Notes under the pieces: generated by a model
What the model saw: the letters and a program-made list of their open reading frames with translations, nothing else
Told to the model about the DNA's origin: nothing
The model's database searches: none
DNA from: JAXMDT01 sp046348685
GTDB taxonomy: Bacteria > Pseudomonadota > Alphaproteobacteria > Rickettsiales > UBA998
Direction: 5' to 3'
Assembly: GCA_046348685.1 (NCBI GenBank)
Contig: JAXMDT010000005.1
Coordinates: 62,001 to 126,000, forward strand
DNA: 64,000 nucleotides
Shown: piece by piece, positions 27,757-36,056 of the stretch
How the letters are laid out: every line of letters begins with the position of its first letter
Position numbering within the stretch: position 1 is the stretch's first letter
Made by a program: the position numbers and the translations under genes

Positions 27757-28029
27757 TTGAACATTTGTTCATTAATATTCTTAATATTTCATCCATAAAA
27801 TTATGGGCATAATTTACCAAATTTAATTATTTCATTAAAAATTATTAAACACTTTTATGGTGTAATCAGGAAAGATAAAACACCCTTACGTAAAGGGATG
27901 TCGATTTATCCTGTTGATGCCGGAGGCGGGAGACAGGGTTCCGGTTGGTTCTGCGAGGTATGCAGACCGTGAATCCACCGTCCCACGCAGCGCACGTAGA
28001 AGCTGCCAGGCACAGTAGAATGCACACAC
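27757..28029 (+). promoter_or_regulatory. gene-free leader of the flagellin gene
   Basis: 273 bp with no gene. The first 120 bp are very AT-rich. At 27883-27897 CCCTTACGTAAAGGG is a near-perfect palindrome around ACGTA. The following 130 bp are GC-rich and rich in short inverted repeats, and would form a structured 5' leader. No convincing sigma-28 or sigma-54 promoter or ribosome-binding site is visible. Confidence 0.4.
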
Positions 28030-30345
28030 ATGATTTCCGCAAACTCGGAACTGTACTCCAGTTCGCTTTCCTCTTTGTATGGTCTGAACCAGGCTACAAA
28101 GCGCGTTGCCACGGCCACCGAGCGCCTGGCGACCAATTCCCGTCTTAATCACGCCAGCGACGACATTGGCGCACTCTCCATTTCGACGCGCCTGCAGACG
28201 AGCGTCACAACGCTTCGCCAGGCGCTATCCAATTCCACGCAGGCGGATAGCTTGCTACAGACGGCTTTCGGCGGCCTCAGCACGATTACCGATATTCTGA
28301 CTGATATGCTTGCCACGGCAACGCAAGGAACGTCCGGTTCATTATCGGCGGCGGATCGCTCCGCGCTTCAGGTTCAGATCAACAGCTTCTCCGATGAAAT
28401 CGACAGCATCGCCAGCTCGACGCAATTCAATGGTATCAAGCTGCTGGATGGCTCGATCTCCGAGGAAAATATTCTCAATTCCTATAACACGTCCGCGACG
28501 GCAGCGACTGCGAGCCTCAACTTCACTCTCAATCCTGCTGCAGGCCAAACGGTGGTCATCAACGGGGTGACGCTGACAGCAAATACATCATTCGCCGTTG
28601 CGGGTAGTACGGCGCTGACAGTGGCCAACATTGCCAACGCCATCAATACGTCCACCAACACAGCCCTGAACGGCATTTCGGCTTCGGCAGTGGGTACCGG
28701 CCTCACCTTAACGTCAAAAGCGGGCGGTGCTCTCGGCAACCGCCTGCTGGTCAACCAGGCGGCCTCAACGACGTCGTTCATTGCAAGCGGCGGCACAACG
28801 TCTGTTGCCAATCTTTTCCAGTTCGTCAACGGCGCGCAGGACGGCCTGACGGATAACAGCGTCGTTGGCGCAGGCACTATCGGGGATTCGCTGGTCGATA
28901 CGCAGACGCAGACGAAAGGCCAGTTGCGCCTGGTTGCCTCCACCAACTACGCTAATGGTGAAACCTTCAGCATTGACAACGGTAACGGTGGTCTGCTCGC
29001 CTTTACCTTCCGCAATGCCCCGGCAACGCAAACGGAAGTGCTGATCGGTTCAAACGTGGAAAGCACGGTGCAGAATCTCATTGAAACGATCAATGAGTAT
29101 GTCGGCAACGAACAATATGTCATCAATCAGCTTGATTTTATCCGCGATGGCTCGGACTTGATTATCCGTTCGAAAAACATCGGTAACCCGACCGACCTTG
29201 TCTTCACTAACCTCAATTTTGCAGAAGCGGCGGCAGGCGCTAATCTTTCAGGCACCGTGCTCAATAGCGGCGTCAGCAGCGGCATTAATACTTCCGGTGT
29301 CACGAACAAGGATTTCATCGGCACCGTCGGTGGTTTTTCGGCAACCTATAATTCCGCCGATAACGTGACAGCAAGTCTGACGGTGGGTAATTACACCTAT
29401 CAGGCGACCATCACCGATACGACACCGGCGGCAAATGCCAATGTGCGTTTCTCATCGACGACACCGGGCGGCGGCTATTTCGATGTGGAGCTGGCTTCGG
29501 CGGGCGGCATGTCCGTGGCAAACCAGACGGCAGCCAATACGTATGCGGCACGCCTGGATGCTGCTTTCTCGACGATCGACTTCTCGCAGAACCGTATTGC
29601 CTCCAGCTTCTCGCCGACAGGAAATCTGGTCGGCTCGTCTTTCGAATTTCAACTGAACAATTTTGACAAAGTGATGCTCAATAAAATCGACGTAACCGGC
29701 CCAAGCACGCCAGGCGGAAGTGCGGTGGTTGAGTTCACGGTGAATGGTGAGTTGTTCCGCTCGGCCAGCAATCTTGGCACATCGATCGGTACGCGTGAGA
29801 CAATCGAATTCCAAAGTACGACTACCAGCAACAAAATCACGTTGCGCCAGGGTAGCCAGGATATCGATCTTTCCACCAGTTCAGCGGCGGATGCATTCGA
29901 AACGCTGCTGGAAACGGCGTTCGGCGTTGGCACCGGCAACGGTTCGATCAGTTTTCAGCTCGGTGAGACGTCGCAAGATGCTCTGGAAGTCAGCATTGGC
30001 AGCGCTGCAACGGATAAACTGTTCGCTGGCCAATCGCTGGATATGTCGAGCACATCATCAGCGGCTACGGCCCAAACCATCATTCAATCGGCTATAGACG
30101 AAGTCACATCGATGATCGCCGAAGTCGGTTCGTATCAGGCGCGTACGCATTATGCGGCGGATAATATCAACATGCAGATCACGACGAAGGAAAGCGCACG
30201 GTCCGCACTTGCGGATACAGACATCCCGATCGAGGCGACGAATTTAGCCATGGCCACAGTCCAGGCGAAAAGCGCTATTTCGGTGCTGACGCAAACGCAG
30301 GCCCTGCAGAACTATATGCTGAATCTTCTCGAGCATGCGGCGTAG
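28030..30345 (+). CDS. flagellin with a very long central region
   Basis: Structural subunit of the flagellar filament. The N-terminal helices (ERLATNSRLNHASDDIGALS) and the C-terminal helices (residues about 690-771, TDIPIEATNLAMATVQAKSA) are clear flagellin D0/D1 regions. Between them lie about 540 residues of Thr/Ser/Asn/Ala-rich beta-type sequence containing flagellin-IN-like motifs such as TVVINGVTLTANTSF. At 771 residues it is far longer than the usual 270-500. Such surface-exposed inserts are often glycosylated or give a thick filament. No other flagellar gene is in the window. The start MISANSELYSS has no clear ribosome-binding site but fits the family N-terminus. Confidence 0.92.
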   Translation: MISANSELYSSSLSSLYGLNQATKRVATATERLATNSRLNHASDDIGALSISTRLQTSVTTLRQALSNSTQADSLLQTAFGGLSTITDILTDMLATATQGTSGSLSAADRSALQVQINSFSDEIDSIASSTQFNGIKLLDGSISEENILNSYNTSATAATASLNFTLNPAAGQTVVINGVTLTANTSFAVAGSTALTVANIANAINTSTNTALNGISASAVGTGLTLTSKAGGALGNRLLVNQAASTTSFIASGGTTSVANLFQFVNGAQDGLTDNSVVGAGTIGDSLVDTQTQTKGQLRLVASTNYANGETFSIDNGNGGLLAFTFRNAPATQTEVLIGSNVESTVQNLIETINEYVGNEQYVINQLDFIRDGSDLIIRSKNIGNPTDLVFTNLNFAEAAAGANLSGTVLNSGVSSGINTSGVTNKDFIGTVGGFSATYNSADNVTASLTVGNYTYQATITDTTPAANANVRFSSTTPGGGYFDVELASAGGMSVANQTAANTYAARLDAAFSTIDFSQNRIASSFSPTGNLVGSSFEFQLNNFDKVMLNKIDVTGPSTPGGSAVVEFTVNGELFRSASNLGTSIGTRETIEFQSTTTSNKITLRQGSQDIDLSTSSAADAFETLLETAFGVGTGNGSISFQLGETSQDALEVSIGSAATDKLFAGQSLDMSSTSSAATAQTIIQSAIDEVTSMIAEVGSYQARTHYAADNINMQITTKESARSALADTDIPIEATNLAMATVQAKSAISVLTQTQALQNYMLNLLEHAA

Positions 30346-30354
30346 CAGAGCGGG

Positions 30355-31146
30355 CTAGAATCCGGTTAAATAAATGATATTGCAGCCCAGATCCTCATAC
30401 GTGAGTTTATATGCTGCGGTGACGAGATCGCTCGTTGTGCAGTTAGGCCGTTTGAAGTTTTTATAAGCGCGTATGTTTCCGAGCGCCGGCAACCCGTCAT
30501 CTATCTTGGTATCCAGCTCCAGCATTTCTGCCGGCGTCAGATAGGTGCCATCCACCTCCGCGAAGATTCCAATGCGCATGACGTGGCCATACATTCCCTC
30601 GAACCAATCTGTGTTGGTATTGCTCACCGTACCGCGATATGTATAAGCAAAGCAGGCATCCCTGAAGCCGCTGTTCGGGCAGTTATAACCTGGCTTTGCA
30701 TCATCTACCCCGCCGGCGGCGTTTGTACCCTGGCCGGTATATTGGCCCGGTATCATGCCGGCATCAGCGAGATGCTGCCACGCTGCCCAAGGCTCCGACC
30801 AATCCGTGCTGGTATATTCGATTTTACCATCGCCATCGCCGTTACAGGTCAACTTGGTTGTCGTGTGCGTGGCATCGAAATAGCTTTTGCAGGTTGCGTC
30901 CGGCCCGTCCGCCGTGCCACCGGCGCGCGCGCCCCAGTAGCGCACGGCGTTTTTCATGTCTCCCGGAAGGGCCTTGTATTTCTGCTTAAAGGTGCCCACC
31001 GCTGTATTATAGGTATTTGACTGTGTAATCAGGCTTCTGATTTTTGCATTTCTGATCATGCTTTGGCCAGTAATCACGCCTCCGGCGACGAGCCCGATGA
31101 TGACCAGAACAATGCAGATTTCGATTAGCGATAAGCCTTGGCGCAT
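30355..31146 (-). CDS. prepilin-like protein with type IV pilin N-terminus
   Basis: 263 residues. The N-terminus RQGLSLIEICIVLVIIGLVA is a classic prepilin peptidase site: G before the cut, then LSLIE with Glu at +5 and a hydrophobic helix. The remainder is a globular domain rich in Gly, Asp and Tyr with several cysteines and a possible calcium-type loop NGDGDGKIEY. It is large for a major pilin and stands alone, so a minor pseudopilin or adhesin is likely. It is convergent with flagellin (9-bp gap). Confidence 0.8.
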   Translation of the reverse strand: MRQGLSLIEICIVLVIIGLVAGGVITGQSMIRNAKIRSLITQSNTYNTAVGTFKQKYKALPGDMKNAVRYWGARAGGTADGPDATCKSYFDATHTTTKLTCNGDGDGKIEYTSTDWSEPWAAWQHLADAGMIPGQYTGQGTNAAGGVDDAKPGYNCPNSGFRDACFAYTYRGTVSNTNTDWFEGMYGHVMRIGIFAEVDGTYLTPAEMLELDTKIDDGLPALGNIRAYKNFKRPNCTTSDLVTAAYKLTYEDLGCNIIYLTGF

Positions 31147-31193
31147 ACATCGACTGTAACAAGCGCCTCAGTAAAAACCAGAAAATTAGCGGT

Positions 31194-32045
31194 TTATGCT
31201 CTGAGAAGCTCGTTGACGCCGGTTTTTTCGCGCGTTTTTGCATCAACCCGCTTGACGATAATGGCGCAGGCGAGAGACGGTCCAGGCATGCCATCGGGCA
31301 GCGGTTTGCCTGGCAGCGTGCCGGGAACCACCACGGAATAAGCGGGCACACGGCCCTGGAAGACTTCGCCGGTGGCACGATCAATGATCTTGGTCGATGC
31401 GCCGAGGAATACGCCCATCGAAATCACCGCGCCCTCTTCGATGATCATGCCTTCGGCAACTTCCGAGCGTGCGCCGATGAAGCAATTATCTTCGATGATG
31501 ACGGGATTGGCTTGCAGCGGCTCCAGCACGCCGCCGATGCCGACGCCGCCGGAGATATGGCATTTCTTTCCAATTTGTGCGCAGCTTCCAACGGTTGACC
31601 AGGTGTCGATCATCGTGCCTTCACCAACATACGCACCGACATTCACAAAACAGGGCATTAGTACGACATCAGGTGCAATGTAAGCCGAGTGACGGACGAT
31701 AGCTCCTGGAACGGCGCGGAATGCTGCCTTGGCGAAATCCGCTTCCGACCATCCCTCGAATTTGTTCGGCACTTTGTCGAACCATCCGGCTTGCGTACCG
31801 GTACGCGCCGCGCCGCCGGCAAAATGCTGGTTGGCATTAAGACGGAAAGAGAGAAGCACCGCTTTTTTCAGCCATTCATGCACCGTCCAGCCAGCGCCGG
31901 TTTTCTCGGCAATGCGCAGCGTGCCTTTATCCAGCGCTTTCAGCACGCCTTCGACGGCTAGGCGCGTCTCACCTCCGGTCAGGCTATTGATTTCGCTGCG
32001 GTTTTCCCAGGCGGATTCGATGGCGGCTTGTAATTCTGTACTCAT
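31194..32045 (-). CDS. dapD: 2,3,4,5-tetrahydropyridine-2,6-dicarboxylate N-succinyltransferase
   Basis: Succinylates tetrahydrodipicolinate on the way to meso-DAP and lysine. The N-terminal helical part (TELQAAIESAWENRSEINSL) is typical of DapD, and residues about 120-230 form the left-handed beta-helix of hexapeptide repeats (GAYVGEGTMIDTW, GGVGIGGVLEPL). 283 residues is normal. No dapE is adjacent. Upstream, 123 bp separate it from the divergent EF-hand gene. Confidence 0.96.
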   Translation of the reverse strand: MSTELQAAIESAWENRSEINSLTGGETRLAVEGVLKALDKGTLRIAEKTGAGWTVHEWLKKAVLLSFRLNANQHFAGGAARTGTQAGWFDKVPNKFEGWSEADFAKAAFRAVPGAIVRHSAYIAPDVVLMPCFVNVGAYVGEGTMIDTWSTVGSCAQIGKKCHISGGVGIGGVLEPLQANPVIIEDNCFIGARSEVAEGMIIEEGAVISMGVFLGASTKIIDRATGEVFQGRVPAYSVVVPGTLPGKPLPDGMPGPSLACAIIVKRVDAKTREKTGVNELLRA

Positions 32046-32168
32046 GGTTATTCCTTGTTAAGCGCATGATGTATACGCAGATTTTCGTTTTGCAAGCAAG
32101 CGGCGTTTTCATCGTAGTGTAATACGCAAAATCCGTATTTCCTGATATAATCTGTAAAAAGGATAGTA

Positions 32169-32807
32169 ATGGTCGATACACGGCATATTAAACAGCTCCT
32201 TAAAGAATTATCCAATTTTGGAGCTACAGGCGATGAAAAAGGCGCGGCAAAAGTACTGGCTGAGCTTGTCAATGCAGTACCGTCCCTCGAAATGAACGCC
32301 GACATTGCTAAAATTGATCTTGATGCGGTGAAAGCGGCGCTGGATGTAAACGGCGACGGTACGTTTTCGGCGTCAGAAATTGTCGCGTTCGCAAACGATC
32401 ATGATCGCCTGAACCCTGCATTGGCGCATACATCGTTTGCAGGCGAAGTCTTCAAATCGGCTACGGAGATGGCGCTGGCGCAAAAAGACGATGCATGCTC
32501 TATCGATCCCGGAGAATATGAGAAGGAACGTAGACTTACGCAAATAGGCCTGAACGTTGCGTCATACATGCCGAATTTTGTCGTTGCGAAAGCTATAGAA
32601 ACTGAATTCAACAAAACAATACGTGGCAACCCCCTCACGTTTGATGGAAAAGCAAATGCATGGGCGCTATCAAGTTCGGCAGCTGAATTGATGGGGAAAT
32701 TTGATAAAATTGAATTACCGCGCCTTGACCAGATATGCCAGGAAACACAAACCGCTGACGTAACGGATCAGCCGGTGAAACCCGCCCCAAAACCAAGAAA
32801 CCGTTAG
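32169..32807 (+). CDS. unrecognised protein with one EF-hand
   Basis: 212 residues, no signal peptide. DVNGDGTFSASE at about 59-70 is a complete EF-hand loop (D, N, D, G, F, S, E in the ligand positions), following a helix. A second loop is not obvious. The rest is helical with a proline/lysine tail and is not recognised. It is divergent from dapD, and its end overlaps the convergent L,D-transpeptidase gene by 4 bases. A calcium-responsive cytoplasmic protein is a reasonable guess only. Confidence 0.65.
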   Translation: MVDTRHIKQLLKELSNFGATGDEKGAAKVLAELVNAVPSLEMNADIAKIDLDAVKAALDVNGDGTFSASEIVAFANDHDRLNPALAHTSFAGEVFKSATEMALAQKDDACSIDPGEYEKERRLTQIGLNVASYMPNFVVAKAIETEFNKTIRGNPLTFDGKANAWALSSSAAELMGKFDKIELPRLDQICQETQTADVTDQPVKPAPKPRNR

Positions 32808-33301
32808 CCAATCTGAATCGTATCGTCCAGTTTGATAGTCGCGACGATTTCTTTCACATGCTCTAATTGCAAAGCAACGCAGCCTTCGGTCGGCAGGAAG
32901 CCGTGTTTTGCGACGTGCAAAAAAATCGCGCTGCCAAGTCCGGGAACCACCGGTGCATCGTTATAGCCGATCACCAGCACGAGGTCGTAGCAATGGTCAT
33001 CCCGCAGCATGGCTTCCCGCGAAGCGGCAAAGGGAAGTTTCACAAATTTATTATAGTCCGGATGCGCCGGATCGTCACACCATCCCGACTCGACCGTGAT
33101 TTCGTGAAGGGGCAGGGCGGTTACCGGTTTTGCAATGCGGTCGGCGCGGTAATACACCTCCCGTAGCGGAAATGTGCCGACAGGTGTCTTATAATCGCCC
33201 TCACGTTTTTCGCCCGGTTCGGCAAAACCATTCTTGCCAATTGCGCACGGATATTCATTGCCGGTGAAAATCACAGAAGGCTTGCGGGTGACGATAATCA
33301 T
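32804..33301 (-). CDS. YkuD-type L,D-transpeptidase domain protein
   Basis: 165 residues. The catalytic region HVAKHGFLPTEGCVAL places His129 and Cys141 in the YkuD pattern (HxnTEGC in place of the usual S/T-H-G-C). GDYKTPVGTFPLREVYY is a typical substrate-loop strand. No signal peptide is visible, which is common for the short alphaproteobacterial members of this family. It may crosslink peptidoglycan or attach protein to it, or act in the cytoplasm on an unknown ligand. Confidence 0.85.
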   Translation of the reverse strand: MIIVTRKPSVIFTGNEYPCAIGKNGFAEPGEKREGDYKTPVGTFPLREVYYRADRIAKPVTALPLHEITVESGWCDDPAHPDYNKFVKLPFAASREAMLRDDHCYDLVLVIGYNDAPVVPGLGSAIFLHVAKHGFLPTEGCVALQLEHVKEIVATIKLDDTIQIG

Positions 33302-33313
33302 CCGTTCACTTTA

Positions 33314-33616
33314 TCACGAAAAAATTTTACTGACATGGAAACAAGCAACGGCGATGACATAAACCAGTTGAACAAAAAACATAAATTTATAAGCAGAATT
33401 ACGAGAAGTATGTTGAATTGGTAAAGGCAGATAGGTATGTGAATCGCAGAAAATATCTTTCAGAAGCGGCTTAAACCTCCTTTTAACATAAGTGCCGCGA
33501 GGATTCAGTTTCATCCATTTTCGATAATCGGAGTACACGAAATAACTATAAAACCAGATAATGAACGAGGGGTATACGTATAGCAATACGATTACAACAA
33601 GTGCATCCTTATCCAC
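33314..33616 (-). CDS. small two-helix membrane protein, unrecognised
   Basis: 100 residues with an N-terminal membrane segment (ALVVIVLLYVYPSFIIWFY), a basic middle (YVKRRFKPLLKD) and a second hydrophobic stretch near the end (FVQLVYVIAVACF). It follows mscL by only 4 bp on the same strand, which is the main reason to believe it is translated. No family recognised. Confidence 0.5.
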   Translation of the reverse strand: MDKDALVVIVLLYVYPSFIIWFYSYFVYSDYRKWMKLNPRGTYVKRRFKPLLKDIFCDSHTYLPLPIQHTSRNSAYKFMFFVQLVYVIAVACFHVSKIFS

Positions 33617-33620
33617 GCCC

Positions 33621-34028
33621 TTACTTCTTCAGCAGATCGCGAATCTCAGTAAGCAACTCTTCGCTTTTCGTCGGAGCGGCGGGTGCGGCGGCTTCGGCTT
33701 TCTTGAAGCGGTTGACCTGCTTGACGAGGATGAACACGGCGGCGGCAACAATCAGGAAATTGATGACGGTATTGAGAAACACGCCGTAATTGATGGTGAC
33801 GGCTCCGGCTTCCTTGGCGGCCTTCAGCGTTGCATAATCGCCGTCGCCTTTCAGCACGAGAAAGAAATTGGAGAAATCGATGCCGCCCATTGCCATCCCT
33901 ATCGGGGGCATGATGACGTCGTTGACCAGAGAATTGACGATGCCGGTGAACGCCGCGCCGATGATGATACCCACCGCCAGATCGACGACATTCCCGCGCG
34001 AGATAAACTCCTTAAATTCTTTGAGCAT
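33621..34028 (-). CDS. mscL: large-conductance mechanosensitive channel
   Basis: Homopentameric tension-gated channel that releases solutes on osmotic downshock. 135 residues: the N-terminal amphipathic KEFKEFISRGNVVDLAVGI, TM1 with IIGAAFTGIVNSLV, a periplasmic loop and TM2 FLIVAAAVFILVKQVN are all intact. The cytoplasmic end is a KSEELLTEIRDLLKK helix. Likely cotranscribed with the small downstream membrane-protein gene. Confidence 0.95.
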   Translation of the reverse strand: MLKEFKEFISRGNVVDLAVGIIIGAAFTGIVNSLVNDVIMPPIGMAMGGIDFSNFFLVLKGDGDYATLKAAKEAGAVTINYGVFLNTVINFLIVAAAVFILVKQVNRFKKAEAAAPAAPTKSEELLTEIRDLLKK

Positions 34029-34135
34029 GAAACTCTCCTAGTCCAGTTGAAGGTCTAACCTATTAAAACTTATGGGTAAGATTAAAGATGTATTTATGTC
34101 ATCATTATGTAAACAAATTTATATAATATAATGAG

Positions 34136-34717
34136 ATGCAAAGAATAGCATCCGATGTTTATCCGTGTGACAGTATCCGTGCAGGCAACGGTTTAAAATC
34201 CTATATTGGTGTAGTTATCGAATCAGAAACTTCTTCTCTTTCAGAAAGTGAAGCAAAAAAAGTTAGAGACAATTTAGAGGAATTTAAAACTCAACATCCA
34301 TTACCTGAAGACCACGATGTGTATCTCGCAAGAAGTCCAAGTGGAGTTTATTTTATTATTTATGAAACACCGGGATTCGATTCGCCAAGATTCGCTAATC
34401 GCCCTAATAAAACTTCTGCGGCGCTAGGCGTCGCCAAAGCTGCTTCCATTGATTATTTTAGTGAAGATGAAGGATTATGCACTTCTAGCGCAATCGCCAA
34501 ACATTTATTTGATAAAAGCCAGCAATCCAAAATTTCTAGCTTCGATCCTGTTTATATCATCGAAGAATTGAATAGTATAATGAAGGAAAGAACAGGCCAT
34601 CCTGCCATCACTAATTTTTCCCCTATTTTAAAGCAGCCTGAAGCATCTGGAGGTTTTGCCGCGCGTTTAGGTGTAACTCAAAGAGCTTGTGAAACCGGCT
34701 GGATAGATCGGTCTTAA
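34136..34717 (+). CDS. unrecognised 193-residue protein, AT-rich
   Basis: No family recognised. Hydrophilic, mixed alpha/beta, no signal peptide. The strand-like DVYLARSPSGVYFIIYE and the acidic SEDEGLC are the only features that stand out. Its DNA is clearly more AT-rich than the neighbours, as are the flanking gaps (34029-34135 and 34718-34865), which suggests transfer. Upstream ATG 34136 lies in an AT-rich stretch without a clear ribosome-binding site. Confidence 0.55.
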   Translation: MQRIASDVYPCDSIRAGNGLKSYIGVVIESETSSLSESEAKKVRDNLEEFKTQHPLPEDHDVYLARSPSGVYFIIYETPGFDSPRFANRPNKTSAALGVAKAASIDYFSEDEGLCTSSAIAKHLFDKSQQSKISSFDPVYIIEELNSIMKERTGHPAITNFSPILKQPEASGGFAARLGVTQRACETGWIDRS

Positions 34718-34865
34718 GTAATGGTACCGAATAATATCTGCTTCAAAAATACTCGCTAAACTCTAATAATTATAAGATTTGCATTACTAAATGCACTAGA
34801 CGCCTCACTAAATTGCTTACCTGTCATAATTCGGTAAACCGATCTCCTTATAAAAATAGTCGCAT

Positions 34866-36056
34866 ATGAATTTTGATCAGTTCCTTTCTGTTTTTAGAAT
34901 AGCGACCCCAGCTTTTTGGGAGAAAAGCGGCAAGGGTGATAATACGCTGCAGAAGGTGCTGCCGCAGGATATCGATCTTACGAAAAAAACCATTCTCATT
35001 TTGCCCGGGATCGATCACGTCGGATCGAGGTCAACCAAAAGAACATATCTGGATTTAATCCGGGGTATCATCGGCGGAGACCTGGAAGTCGAAGCATCCA
35101 TTCCCATGTATTCGATGACGTACCGAAATATGCTTGAGAATGCCTACGATTTAAAACGGTTCAATTCCGACCCTTCAGCGTATTGCGGGTATCTTGCGCA
35201 ACGGCAGGCAAAAGCGTTATTCGATTCTCTGGTGCAGCGGCAAAGCTCTGATGAATTGAGCGGCAGCCTACACAACCTCACGATTTTTGCTTCGAGCTAC
35301 GGCGCCGTTTTTGCCCGCCAGATGGCAAACGAGCTGGGCCATCTCCTGGATAAGGCCGGATATGACGAAAAGCAGAAAGACGCCTTGCTCCGCCAAGTCC
35401 ATCTGCTGGCAGTCTGTGATGTAGGGCGCGAGGATGACAAATGCGGGTTCACAACGGTTTCATTCCGCGGTTATAACGACCTGCTGGTTCAGGGACAGGT
35501 TCCGGAATATACATCGCAAAGCCGCCTGGATCCTACGCAAACAACGCTCGTCGCGTCCCCTGACCGCAGGATCACGACGGTTTACTGCGCCAATCCCGAA
35601 ACGATGACGCTACGCCGAAGCACAGGAAAACTCATAGATTCCCCAAACAGGCATACCACCGCCTATTATGCAGCCAAAAAGGTGGATGCCGGACAAAATG
35701 TCGTACCAACGCTGATTGAGAATACACTGCTGCACATGGTGCAGAGAACGGAGCCGTTGCACGATCCGGCTTTGCTTAAGGAACCGGCGCCATTTTTTTC
35801 AAAAAACGGCGAGGATTACGCGGTACGAAAAGCATTGCTGATGCTGCTTCCGGTGTGGGAAGGGGAAATACCTCATTCAGGCCAGCAGGTCATGTTCAGG
35901 AAAATAGCCAACGCTACTTCTTCCGCAGTTCTTCCGCAATCAGGAACGCCAGTTCCAGCGACTGAGACGCGTTCAGACGCGGATCGCAATGCGTATGGTA
36001 GCGACTGGAGAGATCGATCTCGGAAATCGCCTGCGCCCCACCCAGGCATTCAGTAA
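34866..36056 (+). CDS. unrecognised 396-residue protein, 3' end antisense to the DAHP synthase gene
   Basis: No family is firmly recognised. TILILPGIDHVGS followed later by LTIFASSYGAVFARQMANEL resembles the first strand and nucleophile elbow of an alpha/beta hydrolase (serine in SSYGA), but no acid or histidine can be assigned. No signal peptide is visible. The last 48 codons run into and antisense to the end of the intact DAHP synthase gene and encode a polar, disordered-looking tail, so the original stop was probably lost or replaced. The preceding 148 bp are AT-rich. Confidence 0.55.
   Translation: MNFDQFLSVFRIATPAFWEKSGKGDNTLQKVLPQDIDLTKKTILILPGIDHVGSRSTKRTYLDLIRGIIGGDLEVEASIPMYSMTYRNMLENAYDLKRFNSDPSAYCGYLAQRQAKALFDSLVQRQSSDELSGSLHNLTIFASSYGAVFARQMANELGHLLDKAGYDEKQKDALLRQVHLLAVCDVGREDDKCGFTTVSFRGYNDLLVQGQVPEYTSQSRLDPTQTTLVASPDRRITTVYCANPETMTLRRSTGKLIDSPNRHTTAYYAAKKVDAGQNVVPTLIENTLLHMVQRTEPLHDPALLKEPAPFFSKNGEDYAVRKALLMLLPVWEGEIPHSGQQVMFRKIANATSSAVLPQSGTPVPATETRSDADRNAYGSDWRDRSRKSPAPHPGIQ

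Noticed and set aside
28005..28029. Sigma-54 promoter next to the flagellin start
   Set aside because: GGCAC and TGCA are present, but the GG-to-GC spacing is 11 rather than 10 and the site would sit on the start codon.
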